From assembly GCA_947307005.1 (NCBI GenBank), contig CAMZHY010000007.1, positions 1 through 21,688 of the forward strand: 21,688 nt of DNA, read 5' to 3'. Origin of the DNA: an uncultured Planctomycetaceae bacterium. Lineage in GTDB: Bacteria; Planctomycetota; Planctomycetia; Pirellulales; Thermoguttaceae. Position numbers and translations under genes: made by a program. Shown here piece by piece: positions 1 to 6,497 of the stretch (within the stretch, counting starts at the first letter, position 1; every line of letters begins with the position of its first letter). Below the pieces are notes generated by a model. It did not search any database. It had not been told where the DNA came from and saw only the letters and a list, made by a program, of their open reading frames with translations.

Positions 1-120
1 ATTCATACCGAAAAAGATCTCTCTTTTCTTAGTAGCGTTATATTACTATTTAAACAGGGGTTAAAGTTATTGATTTCTAAAAACAAAGAAGGTTTATATA
101 CGAGAATATGTGAAATGTAA
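1..120 (+). CDS. 3' end of an unidentified gene (partial, cut by window edge)
   Basis: The first reading frame is open from base 1 to a TAA at 118-120, giving 39 codons with no start inside the window. The translation looks protein-like: a hydrophobic stretch (SVILLFKQGLKLLI) followed by a charged end (TRICEM). In such AT-rich DNA a frame this long without a stop is mildly unlikely by chance. It ends 75 bases before the preferred start of the Imm11-like gene, on the same strand. I do not recognise the family. By inference from its position it could be the C-terminal tip of a toxin or effector whose immunity gene follows, but nothing in the 39 residues proves that. Confidence 0.4.
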   Translation: MHTEKDLSFLSSVILLFKQGLKLLISKNKEGLYTRICEM

Positions 121-195
121 AATGAAGTTGGACGCCTTGTCGTGAAATAATACTTTGCGAAAATGATTTGAGATAAGAAAAAGGACATGATCACG

Positions 196-816
196 ATGAT
201 GGTTTACAATTTGCACTGCGCGCACACTCCCAAAGAGAATGTAAAATATTTTCGTCTTGCCCCCTTGAATAAGTATTTTGACATTGACTGCAAAGCCGCC
301 CAAAACCCGGGAGTTTCTGCTAAACGCTATTGGCCGGACGATTTTGAAGTGGAATCCGTCTATAAAAACAAAAAGAAAGCCGATCTTGCGTACGCCAATC
401 CCTTTCTGATCTTATCGAGCAGCGGGGCCGACGCGTTGCGCGATCTTCTTGAACCGAACGGAGAGTTCTTGCCTGTTTACTACAAAGAAGATTCCGACTT
501 CGTCCTTTTTCATCCCATGACCTGTCTTGACGCCTTGGATAAAGACAAAGCCGTTGTGAAATATTATGACAATAAGAAAAAAGAACCTTATAACGTCGAT
601 TGGCATTATTTTCTCGAAGACAAAATTGGCGACGTTTCGATTTTTTTATTACGAGAGTCGGAGAAAATTTATGTAACAGATCGATTTGTCGAGAGGGTTC
701 GCGAGAAAAAATTGAAGGGATTTGGTTTTCGCAAACTCTGGTCGTCGGAGTTGGGTTGTGTTCATAGCAAATATATTTGCGGACCTTTTCCCGAAGGAGA
801 GGATATCGACTGGTAA
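196..816 (+). CDS. Imm11-like (DUF1629/MXAN_0049-type) immunity protein
   Basis: This is a protein of about 206 residues with no signal peptide or membrane segment, so probably cytoplasmic. The order of elements fits the Imm11/DUF1629 family: an N-terminal region with an 'FLILSSSGADALRDLL' helix, a beta-rich middle with 'FLPV', 'MTCLDALD' and 'SIFLLRE', then 'VTDRFVERVREKKLKGFGF', which resembles the family ending (a helix leading to lxGlxF). Members are encoded beside polymorphic toxins and are thought to neutralise them. Three ATGs are in frame (187, 196, 199). An AAGGA at 181-185 lies one base before the first but ten before 196, so I prefer 196. The gene is visibly AT-richer than the rest of the window and uses more AAA, TTT and TAT codons, which suggests recent transfer. 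A probable toxin partner would lie upstream of base 1. The family call comes from pattern memory only. Confidence 0.62.
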   Translation: MMVYNLHCAHTPKENVKYFRLAPLNKYFDIDCKAAQNPGVSAKRYWPDDFEVESVYKNKKKADLAYANPFLILSSSGADALRDLLEPNGEFLPVYYKEDSDFVLFHPMTCLDALDKDKAVVKYYDNKKKEPYNVDWHYFLEDKIGDVSIFLLRESEKIYVTDRFVERVREKKLKGFGFRKLWSSELGCVHSKYICGPFPEGEDIDW

Positions 817-1227
817 AGGACGCGGAATTCGAATGCGCAGACTTATCGTCATTTAGGGACGGCGTCAATCGTCCTGAATTTGTGGATCGGAACAATTACC
901 GCGTTGCGTTTCCGGGGCGTCGATGGTCGAACACGCGTATTTAGCGCGTTGAAGAGCTATTCGCTAAACGCGCCGGACGCGTTTGACAAATCTTGGACTT
1001 GGAGTCGGGACGTCTATACGAATCAGACCTGAGTTCACGTAATATTGTCAAAACGATGGAAAGTCGAGCGAACATTCTCGTGGGCGAACCACTAGCGTTG
1101 ACTTTCGAAATATTTTAAAATCAGAACCAAACATGCGGAAAATGTGTTCATCGTTTCACACATGAACGCTTTACTCAAAAGATTCTGAATACAGGTTCTC
1201 ATACGCCCAGATAAAGAAGACTGAAGA
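817..1227 (+). other. 411-base stretch without a confident gene; possible decayed frames
   Basis: Two overlapping forward frames stay open but lack a convincing start. One runs in phase with the immunity gene from just after its stop to a TGA at 1030-1032, about 71 codons. The other runs from about 819 to a TAG at 942-944. Both contain codons typical of the local genes (GAC, GCG, GTC). This could be a degraded 3' gene fragment or chance in this compositional background. 1033-1227 is AT-rich and probably carries the promoter of the downstream GTPase. A weak TTGGAC/TATACG pair with a 16-base spacer lies at 993-1020. Confidence 0.3.
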
Positions 1228-2229
1228 ATGGCAGCAAATCTGACCCCCCAATATTTGAAAGCGGAAGAAGAATATCGACGTTCGCAAACGCCGGAAGAGG
1301 AATTGAAATGGCTGCAGGTCATGTTCGCCGAGATTCCGAAGCACAAGGCGAGCGAAAAGATGCAGGTCATGCTCAAGACGAAGATCGCCGAGACGAAGAA
1401 GGAAATCGAGGCGGCGAAAGGCGCGAGCAAAAAAGTCGGCAAATCGGTTAAGATTCCTCGTCAGGGCGCGGGAACGTGCGTGATTATCGGAGGACCAAAC
1501 GCGGGCAAGAGCCAGATGCTCGCGTTCTATACGAAGGCGAAGCCGGAAGTCGCGCCCTATCCTTTTACGACTCAGACCGCTATGCCGGGGATGACGCCGT
1601 GGAAGGACGTCTTTTTCCAGATGATCGACACGCCGCCGATTACGACGGAGTTTTTCGAATCGTATCTCTACGGTTACATTCGCGGCGCGGAGCTCGTTTT
1701 GCTCGTCGTCGACCCGACGTCGGACGAGGGAATCCAGCAATGTCAGGACGTCTTGGACCGCTTGCAGAATACGAAGACGCGTCTCGCCGCCGAGTCGGGG
1801 CTCGACGAAGACGACGTCGGACTCTCCTACACGAAGACGTTTCTCGTCGCGACGCACGCCGATTCGCCCGATTTCGCCGACGCGATGGAGCTTTTCCACG
1901 AGTATTGCAAACATCCTTTCAAAGAATTTTGCATTTCGACCGTCGACGGAACGGGGACGGAGGAGCTTCGCGACGCGATGTACGAGGCGATGAACGTCGT
2001 TCGGGTCTATACGAAGCAGCCGACGCAAAAGCAGCCCGATATGGACAAGCCCTTTACGCTCCGAACCGGCGGTACGATCGAAGACCTTTGCAACCAGATT
2101 CACAAAGATTACGCGACGCGCTTTAAATTCGCGCGCGTTTGGGGCGAAGGCGTTCACGACGGCACGGTCGTGAAAATCGATTACGTCGTCCACGACGGCG
2201 ACGTCGTTGAACTCAACATTGCGCCGTGA
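1228..2229 (+). CDS. DRG/Obg-type TGS-domain GTPase
   Basis: A 333-residue P-loop GTPase of the TRAFAC Obg/DRG branch, followed by a TGS domain. Residues 1-75 form a charged helical N-terminus. G1 is GGPNAGKS at 88-95, the switch region YPFTT is at 111-115, and G3 is DTPP at 134-137. The G4 position reads THAD at 209-212 instead of NKxD, and G5 is around 236-241 (ISTVDG). The TGS domain covers about 275-333 (TLRTGGTIEDLCNQIHKDY, then VVHDGDVVELN). DRG/Obg relatives bind ribosomes or ribosome-associated factors; the role of this bacterial subgroup is poorly defined. The length is complete. A weak GAAG precedes the ATG. The next gene is 306 bases away, so it is probably monocistronic. The altered G4 may loosen guanine specificity, as H replaces the K of NKxD. 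Confidence 0.85.
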   Translation: MAANLTPQYLKAEEEYRRSQTPEEELKWLQVMFAEIPKHKASEKMQVMLKTKIAETKKEIEAAKGASKKVGKSVKIPRQGAGTCVIIGGPNAGKSQMLAFYTKAKPEVAPYPFTTQTAMPGMTPWKDVFFQMIDTPPITTEFFESYLYGYIRGAELVLLVVDPTSDEGIQQCQDVLDRLQNTKTRLAAESGLDEDDVGLSYTKTFLVATHADSPDFADAMELFHEYCKHPFKEFCISTVDGTGTEELRDAMYEAMNVVRVYTKQPTQKQPDMDKPFTLRTGGTIEDLCNQIHKDYATRFKFARVWGEGVHDGTVVKIDYVVHDGDVVELNIAP

Positions 2230-2535
2230 CGTCGCGCGAAGGCGGCGCGTCTGGATCCCAGCGATTTGAATCCTTTTTGCTTTTTCATTGAAGAGTCGTC
2301 GAAGATATTTCCGATAAAGCAACAGATGAAGGGGCGACGAGAGTCGATCCCCGCGGTCGGCTTGCGTTAAGGATGGCGTTTGCCGTCTATTGGAAATACC
2401 CGAGACGCTCGCCGCGCAAGACAAATGCGTCTGTCGAACGAAGCCCGGCGTTCCCCAAGAACGGGCGTGGCAAAGACGTTCTGGAATCATGAGTCTGCGC
2501 GCAACGTCTCAATGTCATGACGTAAAGGATTTGAA
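2230..2535. other. 306-base intergenic region, no gene seen
   Basis: I find no reading frame with credible start and composition, and no tRNA-like fold or perfect terminator after the GTPase stop. A GC-rich imperfect inverted repeat lies just after the stop (about 2230-2255) but has no T-tract directly behind it. The region presumably holds the lipoprotein promoter; a weak TTGCGT hexamer near 2364 is the only hint. Confidence 0.4.
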
Positions 2536-2772
2536 ATGAAATCGATCGAAAGCAAAGGACGCGTGTTGTTCGGCGTTCTCGCTCTTTCCGCGCTGATGAT
2601 CGCGCCTTTTGTCGGGTGCCAGGTCACGCGTAACGGGCAGACGTTGCCGAGCCCCTATTATCTGGACGACGATATCCAATATCATCCGTCTGGAACGGAA
2701 TTCCAGTATCAGCAGGAAGTTGATCATATGAATAAGATCAACGCCGAACGCGCTGCGAACCTCCAGTATTGA
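2536..2772 (+). CDS. Small planctomycete-type lipoprotein (TLPSPYY family)
   Basis: A 78-residue exported lipoprotein. Residues 1-27 are a signal peptide: basic start (MKSIESKGR), hydrophobic core (VLFGVLALSALMIAPF) and lipobox FVG|C with Cys28 as the lipidated residue. The mature part carries TLPSPYYLDDDIQY at about 36-49 followed by a short polar helix. I recall short planctomycete lipoproteins with the same 'TLPSPYY..DDVQY....EF' block, whose function is not known. AAAGGA about seven bases before the ATG supports the start. A strong terminator follows about 95 bases downstream, so it is the last gene of its transcript. It may be anchored in the cytoplasmic or outer membrane; the sequence does not decide. 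Confidence 0.8.
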   Translation: MKSIESKGRVLFGVLALSALMIAPFVGCQVTRNGQTLPSPYYLDDDIQYHPSGTEFQYQQEVDHMNKINAERAANLQY

Positions 2773-2866
2773 TTCGCGCGTATTTCGGGCGATAGCGACG
2801 ACCTCGAGGCGAATTCAACGCGCCCCCTCGAACGACGACGTCGTCGGAAATCCGGATAAAACAGAT

Positions 2867-2913
2867 AAACGGCTCCGTTTTCGCGAAGTGTGAAGACCGA
2901 GCCGTTTTTATTT
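2867..2913 (+). terminator. Rho-independent terminator after the small lipoprotein gene
   Basis: A perfect 9-bp stem, AAACGGCTC (2867-2875) with GAGCCGTTT (2899-2907), closes a 23-base loop and runs into TTTTTATTT. It ends the lipoprotein transcript and insulates the promoter at 2948. Confidence 0.85.
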
Positions 2914-2947
2914 CTTGCTAAAGGGAAGATTTCTTTGCCGAAACGTT

Positions 2948-2976
2948 TTGCCGCGCTCGAGCTTTTCTGGTAAAAT
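2948..2976 (+). promoter_or_regulatory. Sigma-70-type promoter for the membrane protein/SGNH pair
   Basis: TTGCCG (2948-2953), a 17-base spacer, then TAAAAT (2971-2976) preceded by TGG, an extended -10. Transcription would start near 2983, about 75 bases before the ATG at 3059. The last bases of the spacer plus the first two of the -10 (TTTCTGGTA) recur in the polA promoter. Confidence 0.65.
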
Positions 2977-3058
2977 GGGCGTTGGAAGGCGGCTTACGTT
3001 ATTTTCACGCGCCGTCTAGTTGCAGTAAGAACACGGTCGAACGCGAGACGGGAGCGAT

Positions 3059-3583
3059 ATGGAATCGATTCTTCACTGGACGTGGCCTCACGAGGAAACG
3101 TTTCGTTTCTATCTCGTGCAGGTCTTTTTTTGGAGCGGTTACTTTTTCCTCGCGGGGCTCGTCGGGACCTTTCCTTACCGCTTTACGAGATATAAACATT
3201 CGGCGTGGACGACGTTTGTCCTGGGCGCGATGGGCTCTCTCATCGCGTACCTTTCGCAGTTCCTCTTTCAGCTCGAGGAACCGCTTGATATGGTTTCGCC
3301 TTACGCCGTGATTATCGCGACGGTCGCGACCGCCGTTCTTGCGCCCTTGGTTTCGGTTTTCGCCTTTGTTTGTCATCCGACTTACGATTACGACGAATAC
3401 GATTCTTACGATCGTCCCGTCCGCGATTACGACGATCGTCTCCCTCCTTACCGAGACGACCGCGATTACGACGACGAGCGCGATTACGACGGCGAGCGCG
3501 TTCGCAACGGCGGCGGTTCTCCCGACGCGAATTTGCGTAGAAACACGCGGCAAGGCGGAAGACGTCGCCGATCGCTCCGCTAA
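3059..3583 (+). CDS. Three-helix membrane protein with Asp/Tyr/Arg-rich tail, unknown function
   Basis: A 174-residue protein of no family I recognise. Three hydrophobic segments (about 18-38, 50-70, 80-105) place it in a membrane. After the conserved-looking VCHP at 104-107 the chain becomes a low-complexity tail. Residues 109-147 are a string of YD, DYD, RDYDDE and RDYDGER units, and 148-174 are glycine- and arginine-rich (RQGGRRRRS). The tail is therefore acidic and aromatic first, then strongly basic. GGGAG sits about six bases before the ATG. The stop lies 39 bases before the SGNH hydrolase gene, so the two are probably co-transcribed from the 2948 promoter. The tail could be a disordered interaction or anchoring segment; that is inference. 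The reading frame itself is supported by RBS, promoter and spacing. Confidence 0.65.
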   Translation: MESILHWTWPHEETFRFYLVQVFFWSGYFFLAGLVGTFPYRFTRYKHSAWTTFVLGAMGSLIAYLSQFLFQLEEPLDMVSPYAVIIATVATAVLAPLVSVFAFVCHPTYDYDEYDSYDRPVRDYDDRLPPYRDDRDYDDERDYDGERVRNGGGSPDANLRRNTRQGGRRRRSLR

Positions 3584-3622
3584 CCAATTTGCCGACAATC
3601 AACGCGTATAAAGGAAAAAACT

Positions 3623-4912
3623 ATGAAACGTAGAGACTTTTTGCAACTTGCAGTCGCCGCGCCGTGCGTCGCGCTGGGGACGGGCGTGAAAAACGCGTTT
3701 TCTTTGGAGAACGGAACTTCCAGCGAGGGCGGCGAGACGCTTAGACGGAACGTCGTTATGCGCGGGAATTTGGATCTTCAATCCGCGATTGAAGCGTTCG
3801 GAAAGGGCGAAGGCGACGTCGCGTTCCTCGGCGGGTCGATTACGGAAATGGACGGCTATCGTCCGATGGTCTGCGAATATCTTCAAAAGACCTTCCCCAA
3901 GACGGAGTTCAATTTCGTCGCCGCCGGAATCTCTTCAACCTGTTCCGACGTTGGCGCGTTTCGACTTAAGACGGACGTTCTCGATAAATGCAAAAAAGGC
4001 GCGCCCGATCTCTTCTTTGTCGAATTCTCCGTCAACGACGATCAGGACGGACGCTTTTCCCTCGAACACGCGACGCGCGGCATGGAAGGCGTCGTCCGTC
4101 ATATCAAGCGCATTAATCGTCGCGCCGCTATCGTTATGACGTTCTTCGTGAACGAAAACCTTATGGCGAAATATCGCGAAGGTTCCGTCGCGACGAGCAT
4201 TCAAGCGCACGACGCCGTCGCGCGACGATACGACTGCTCGACGATCAATATGGCGCGCGAAATTCAGACCCAAATCGACTCGGGCGACATTACGTGGGGC
4301 GAGTTTGGCGGCGTGCATCCGGCGCCTCGCGGCAATCGAATCTGCGCCGACATGATCGCGGCGGTTATCGACAAAGCGCTCGATAACTACAAATCAGAAA
4401 TTGTTTGCGGCGTCTCCGACATGCCCGAATCGCTCGATCCTTATTCCTATAGCGACGCGGGATGGCGAGGTTTCGACGGCGTGACGACGAACGTCGGCGC
4501 GATCGGCGACGCGACGCCCGTCTCCGAGGGAGGCTTCCGGCTCTTCACGCCAGACTGGTCGAAGATTCCCGGATCGTTCCGCGGAACGTTTGCGGGCGTT
4601 CCGTGTCTTTGCGCGGAAAAGCCCGGCGCGGAGGCGAGTTTTGATTTCGACGGGAACGCCGTCGCGCTTTATATCCTCGCCGGTCCCGACGCGGGAATCG
4701 TCGAATGTCAGATCGACGGCGGCGACGCGAAGAAAATCGACGCCTACCACGATTACAGTTCCGGTCTCCATTATCCTCGCGCGATTACCCTTGCGGACGC
4801 GTTAGAGTCTGGAAAACATAAGGCGACGATTCGCGTCTCGTCGGATAAAAACGCGCGCAGTCGCGGAACCGCGCTGCGGATCATGCAGATTGGCGTGAAC
4901 CGCGCCGAGTGA
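3623..4912 (+). CDS. Tat-exported SGNH/GDSL-family hydrolase
   Basis: A 429-residue exported hydrolase, probably a carbohydrate esterase. It opens with a twin-arginine signal (MKRRDFLQLAVAAP; R3-R4, hydrophobic core to about residue 20). The SGNH blocks follow: GGSIT at 70-74 with the likely nucleophile Ser72, Gly102 in AAGIS, Asn138 in FSVND, and His232 in GVHPAPRGN. The Asp usually three residues before the histidine is Gly here (FGGVH), so the acid may be supplied elsewhere. Residues from about 260 to 429 form a separate beta-rich domain that may bind carbohydrate. AAAGGA lies about seven bases before the ATG. It follows the membrane protein gene at 39 bases and ends at a strong bidirectional terminator. 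The substrate cannot be read from sequence; acetyl groups on polysaccharide are a reasonable guess. Confidence 0.8.
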   Translation: MKRRDFLQLAVAAPCVALGTGVKNAFSLENGTSSEGGETLRRNVVMRGNLDLQSAIEAFGKGEGDVAFLGGSITEMDGYRPMVCEYLQKTFPKTEFNFVAAGISSTCSDVGAFRLKTDVLDKCKKGAPDLFFVEFSVNDDQDGRFSLEHATRGMEGVVRHIKRINRRAAIVMTFFVNENLMAKYREGSVATSIQAHDAVARRYDCSTINMAREIQTQIDSGDITWGEFGGVHPAPRGNRICADMIAAVIDKALDNYKSEIVCGVSDMPESLDPYSYSDAGWRGFDGVTTNVGAIGDATPVSEGGFRLFTPDWSKIPGSFRGTFAGVPCLCAEKPGAEASFDFDGNAVALYILAGPDAGIVECQIDGGDAKKIDAYHDYSSGLHYPRAITLADALESGKHKATIRVSSDKNARSRGTALRIMQIGVNRAE

Positions 4913-4937
4913 CGCGTTAAATCGGCGGCGGCGAAAT

Positions 4938-4982
4938 AAAACGCGCGGCGTCTCGACAAGGAGCGCCGCGCGTTTTCATTTT
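4938..4982. terminator. Bidirectional terminator between convergent genes
   Basis: A perfect 13-bp stem pairs 4938-4950 (AAAACGCGCGGCG) with 4964-4976 around a 13-base loop. Forward it runs into TTTTCATTTT; on the reverse strand the stem is followed by TTTTATTT. It serves both the SGNH hydrolase (+) and the beta-helix glycosidase (-). Confidence 0.85.
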
Positions 4983-5003
4983 CGTTTGGACGGTTTAGCG
5001 ACG

Positions 5004-6473
5004 TTACTTGACGTCGACGCCGTCGACGAAATCGCCGATATGGAGAAGCGGCGATTCTTTATCGAATTTCTGACCGAAAATCTCGACGTTCTCGATCGTC
5101 AAACCTTCCAGACGATGCTCCGCGTCCGCGCCGGAGAAGAGCATCCCGCAATAGGAAAGAGCGCCGTTGACCGCGATATTGCGGATCGTTATGTTCTTGA
5201 TATATCCCGGCTCCTGCGTTCGCATATACTGATTGACGGCGGGGCGCGCGACGAAAAGCCAGTTGTCTTTATTCGCGACGTCGATATCAAACCGCAGTTT
5301 CGACGCGTCGAGATTCTTCATTTTTTCGAGCGCTTCGGGAGAAAGCGCGTTTTCCTCGCCCGTCTCGAAGCGGATATTCTCGAAGAGAACGTCTTCCATC
5401 CGCATCTTTTCGCCCGGCTCAAGGAGAAAATTGCGCGTTTGCGCGTGAATTACGTCGATATTGCGGAAGGTTATGCGGCGCATATAAGGGGCGCGGCTTT
5501 CGTGTCCCATCAGAACGATGCGAGCGCGGTCGCACCAGAAAACGCAGTTTTCGACCGTAACGTCTTCGCAGTTTCCGTAATCGTTTTCCAGCCCTTTAAG
5601 CGCCATGCAGTCGTCGTCGGAACGAACGAACGAGTTGGTCACGCGGACGCGGCGCGAATTGCAAGGGTTGATTCCGTCGTCGTTTTGAACGCGTCCGCCG
5701 CAGATTTTGACGTTGTCGATATCGACGTCGTCGCAGTTAATCGGCACGAGGGTCCAATGCGAGGCGCCGCGAATGATAATCCCTTCGATTTTGACGTTCT
5801 GGGAGTTTTCGAGGGAAACGACGTGACCGGTTGGTCCGTGTCTCCATTCCCACGGCGTGGAGTCGACGATTCCTCGCCCGCGAATCGTAATGTTTTTTCC
5901 TCGAACGCTAACGCCGCATTTCACGACGGCGCCGGGCGCGAGGTAGAGCGTTTGATTGTCGGTCAGGGAGACGCGCCCGTTTTCCGGTTCGTGAACGCCC
6001 GGTCCGAAATAGACGACGTTCGGATCGTTCGGATTGGGGACGTTTTCTTCAATGGGATTGACGAAAATAAGGAGCGGATGAACGCGCCCAGAGTATTCGA
6101 CGGAGATCCTTTGCGGCCTATCGATTGTAAATGAGAAGGACCCGTCGTCGTTTTTCGCCGGGACGATTCCAAGGGACGAAGGACGAACGGTAAGCTTTTC
6201 CGCGTCGCCGTCGGTCGGCTTGACGCGGAACGTCAGCGGTTCGTCGGCGTCGACGGAGAGAAACGCGTAGTCGCCCCCGTAGTCGTACTTTTCAAAGGGC
6301 GGGTCGGCGGTTCTGGCGCCGTAGAGGGGCGCGCTTTGACCGTTGACTTGAACGGACCAACGTTCGCTTGGCGCTTCGCCGTCCGGGAGCGGCGCGACGA
6401 CGACCTTGGCGTTTGCGGAGAGCGTAAACAATGAAAGAAGCGCAAAAAAAGCGCCGACGACCGCTTTTTTCAT
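5004..6473 (-). CDS. Secreted parallel beta-helix glycosidase, clan GH-N (GH28/GH49-like)
   Basis: A 489-residue secreted enzyme. Residues 1-22 are a Sec signal ending SANA|K. About 25-135 form a beta-sandwich-like N-domain; about 150-489 are the repeating right-handed beta-helix (NVKIEGIIIRG, DVTVENCVF, NITIRNIAV). Acidic residues sit where clan GH-N enzymes keep them: NDDG at 264-267 and SDDD at 285-288. GH28 polygalacturonases have NTD, DD, GHG and RIK; here there are NDD, DDD and GHES (323-326), and I see no RIK. The N-terminal sandwich and the 'YFGPGVH..LYLAPGAVVK' strands recall GH49 dextranase/isopullulanase, so the substrate is open. AGGAG about eight bases before the ATG supports the start. 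It begins 24 bases after the polA stop, so it is probably transcribed from the polA promoter. Confidence 0.8.
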   Translation of the reverse strand: MKKAVVGAFFALLSLFTLSANAKVVVAPLPDGEAPSERWSVQVNGQSAPLYGARTADPPFEKYDYGGDYAFLSVDADEPLTFRVKPTDGDAEKLTVRPSSLGIVPAKNDDGSFSFTIDRPQRISVEYSGRVHPLLIFVNPIEENVPNPNDPNVVYFGPGVHEPENGRVSLTDNQTLYLAPGAVVKCGVSVRGKNITIRGRGIVDSTPWEWRHGPTGHVVSLENSQNVKIEGIIIRGASHWTLVPINCDDVDIDNVKICGGRVQNDDGINPCNSRRVRVTNSFVRSDDDCMALKGLENDYGNCEDVTVENCVFWCDRARIVLMGHESRAPYMRRITFRNIDVIHAQTRNFLLEPGEKMRMEDVLFENIRFETGEENALSPEALEKMKNLDASKLRFDIDVANKDNWLFVARPAVNQYMRTQEPGYIKNITIRNIAVNGALSYCGMLFSGADAEHRLEGLTIENVEIFGQKFDKESPLLHIGDFVDGVDVK

Positions 6474-6497
6474 GGTCGATTTCTCCTGTGATAAGGA

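Noticed and set aside
320..895. 191-codon minus-strand frame opposite the immunity-like gene
   Set aside because: Its product is Arg/Ser-rich with no motif, whereas the plus frame matches a family pattern and has a usable RBS.
2230..2260. Terminator after the TGS GTPase
   Set aside because: The GC-rich inverted repeat is imperfect and is not followed by a T-tract; the nearest T-rich run is well downstream.
1171..2490. 439-codon minus-strand frame
   Set aside because: Antisense shadow of the TGS GTPase, rich in Arg and lacking any motif or ribosome binding site.
4986..6134. 382-codon plus-strand frame
   Set aside because: Antisense shadow of the beta-helix glycosidase, whose signal peptide, RBS and motifs are clear.
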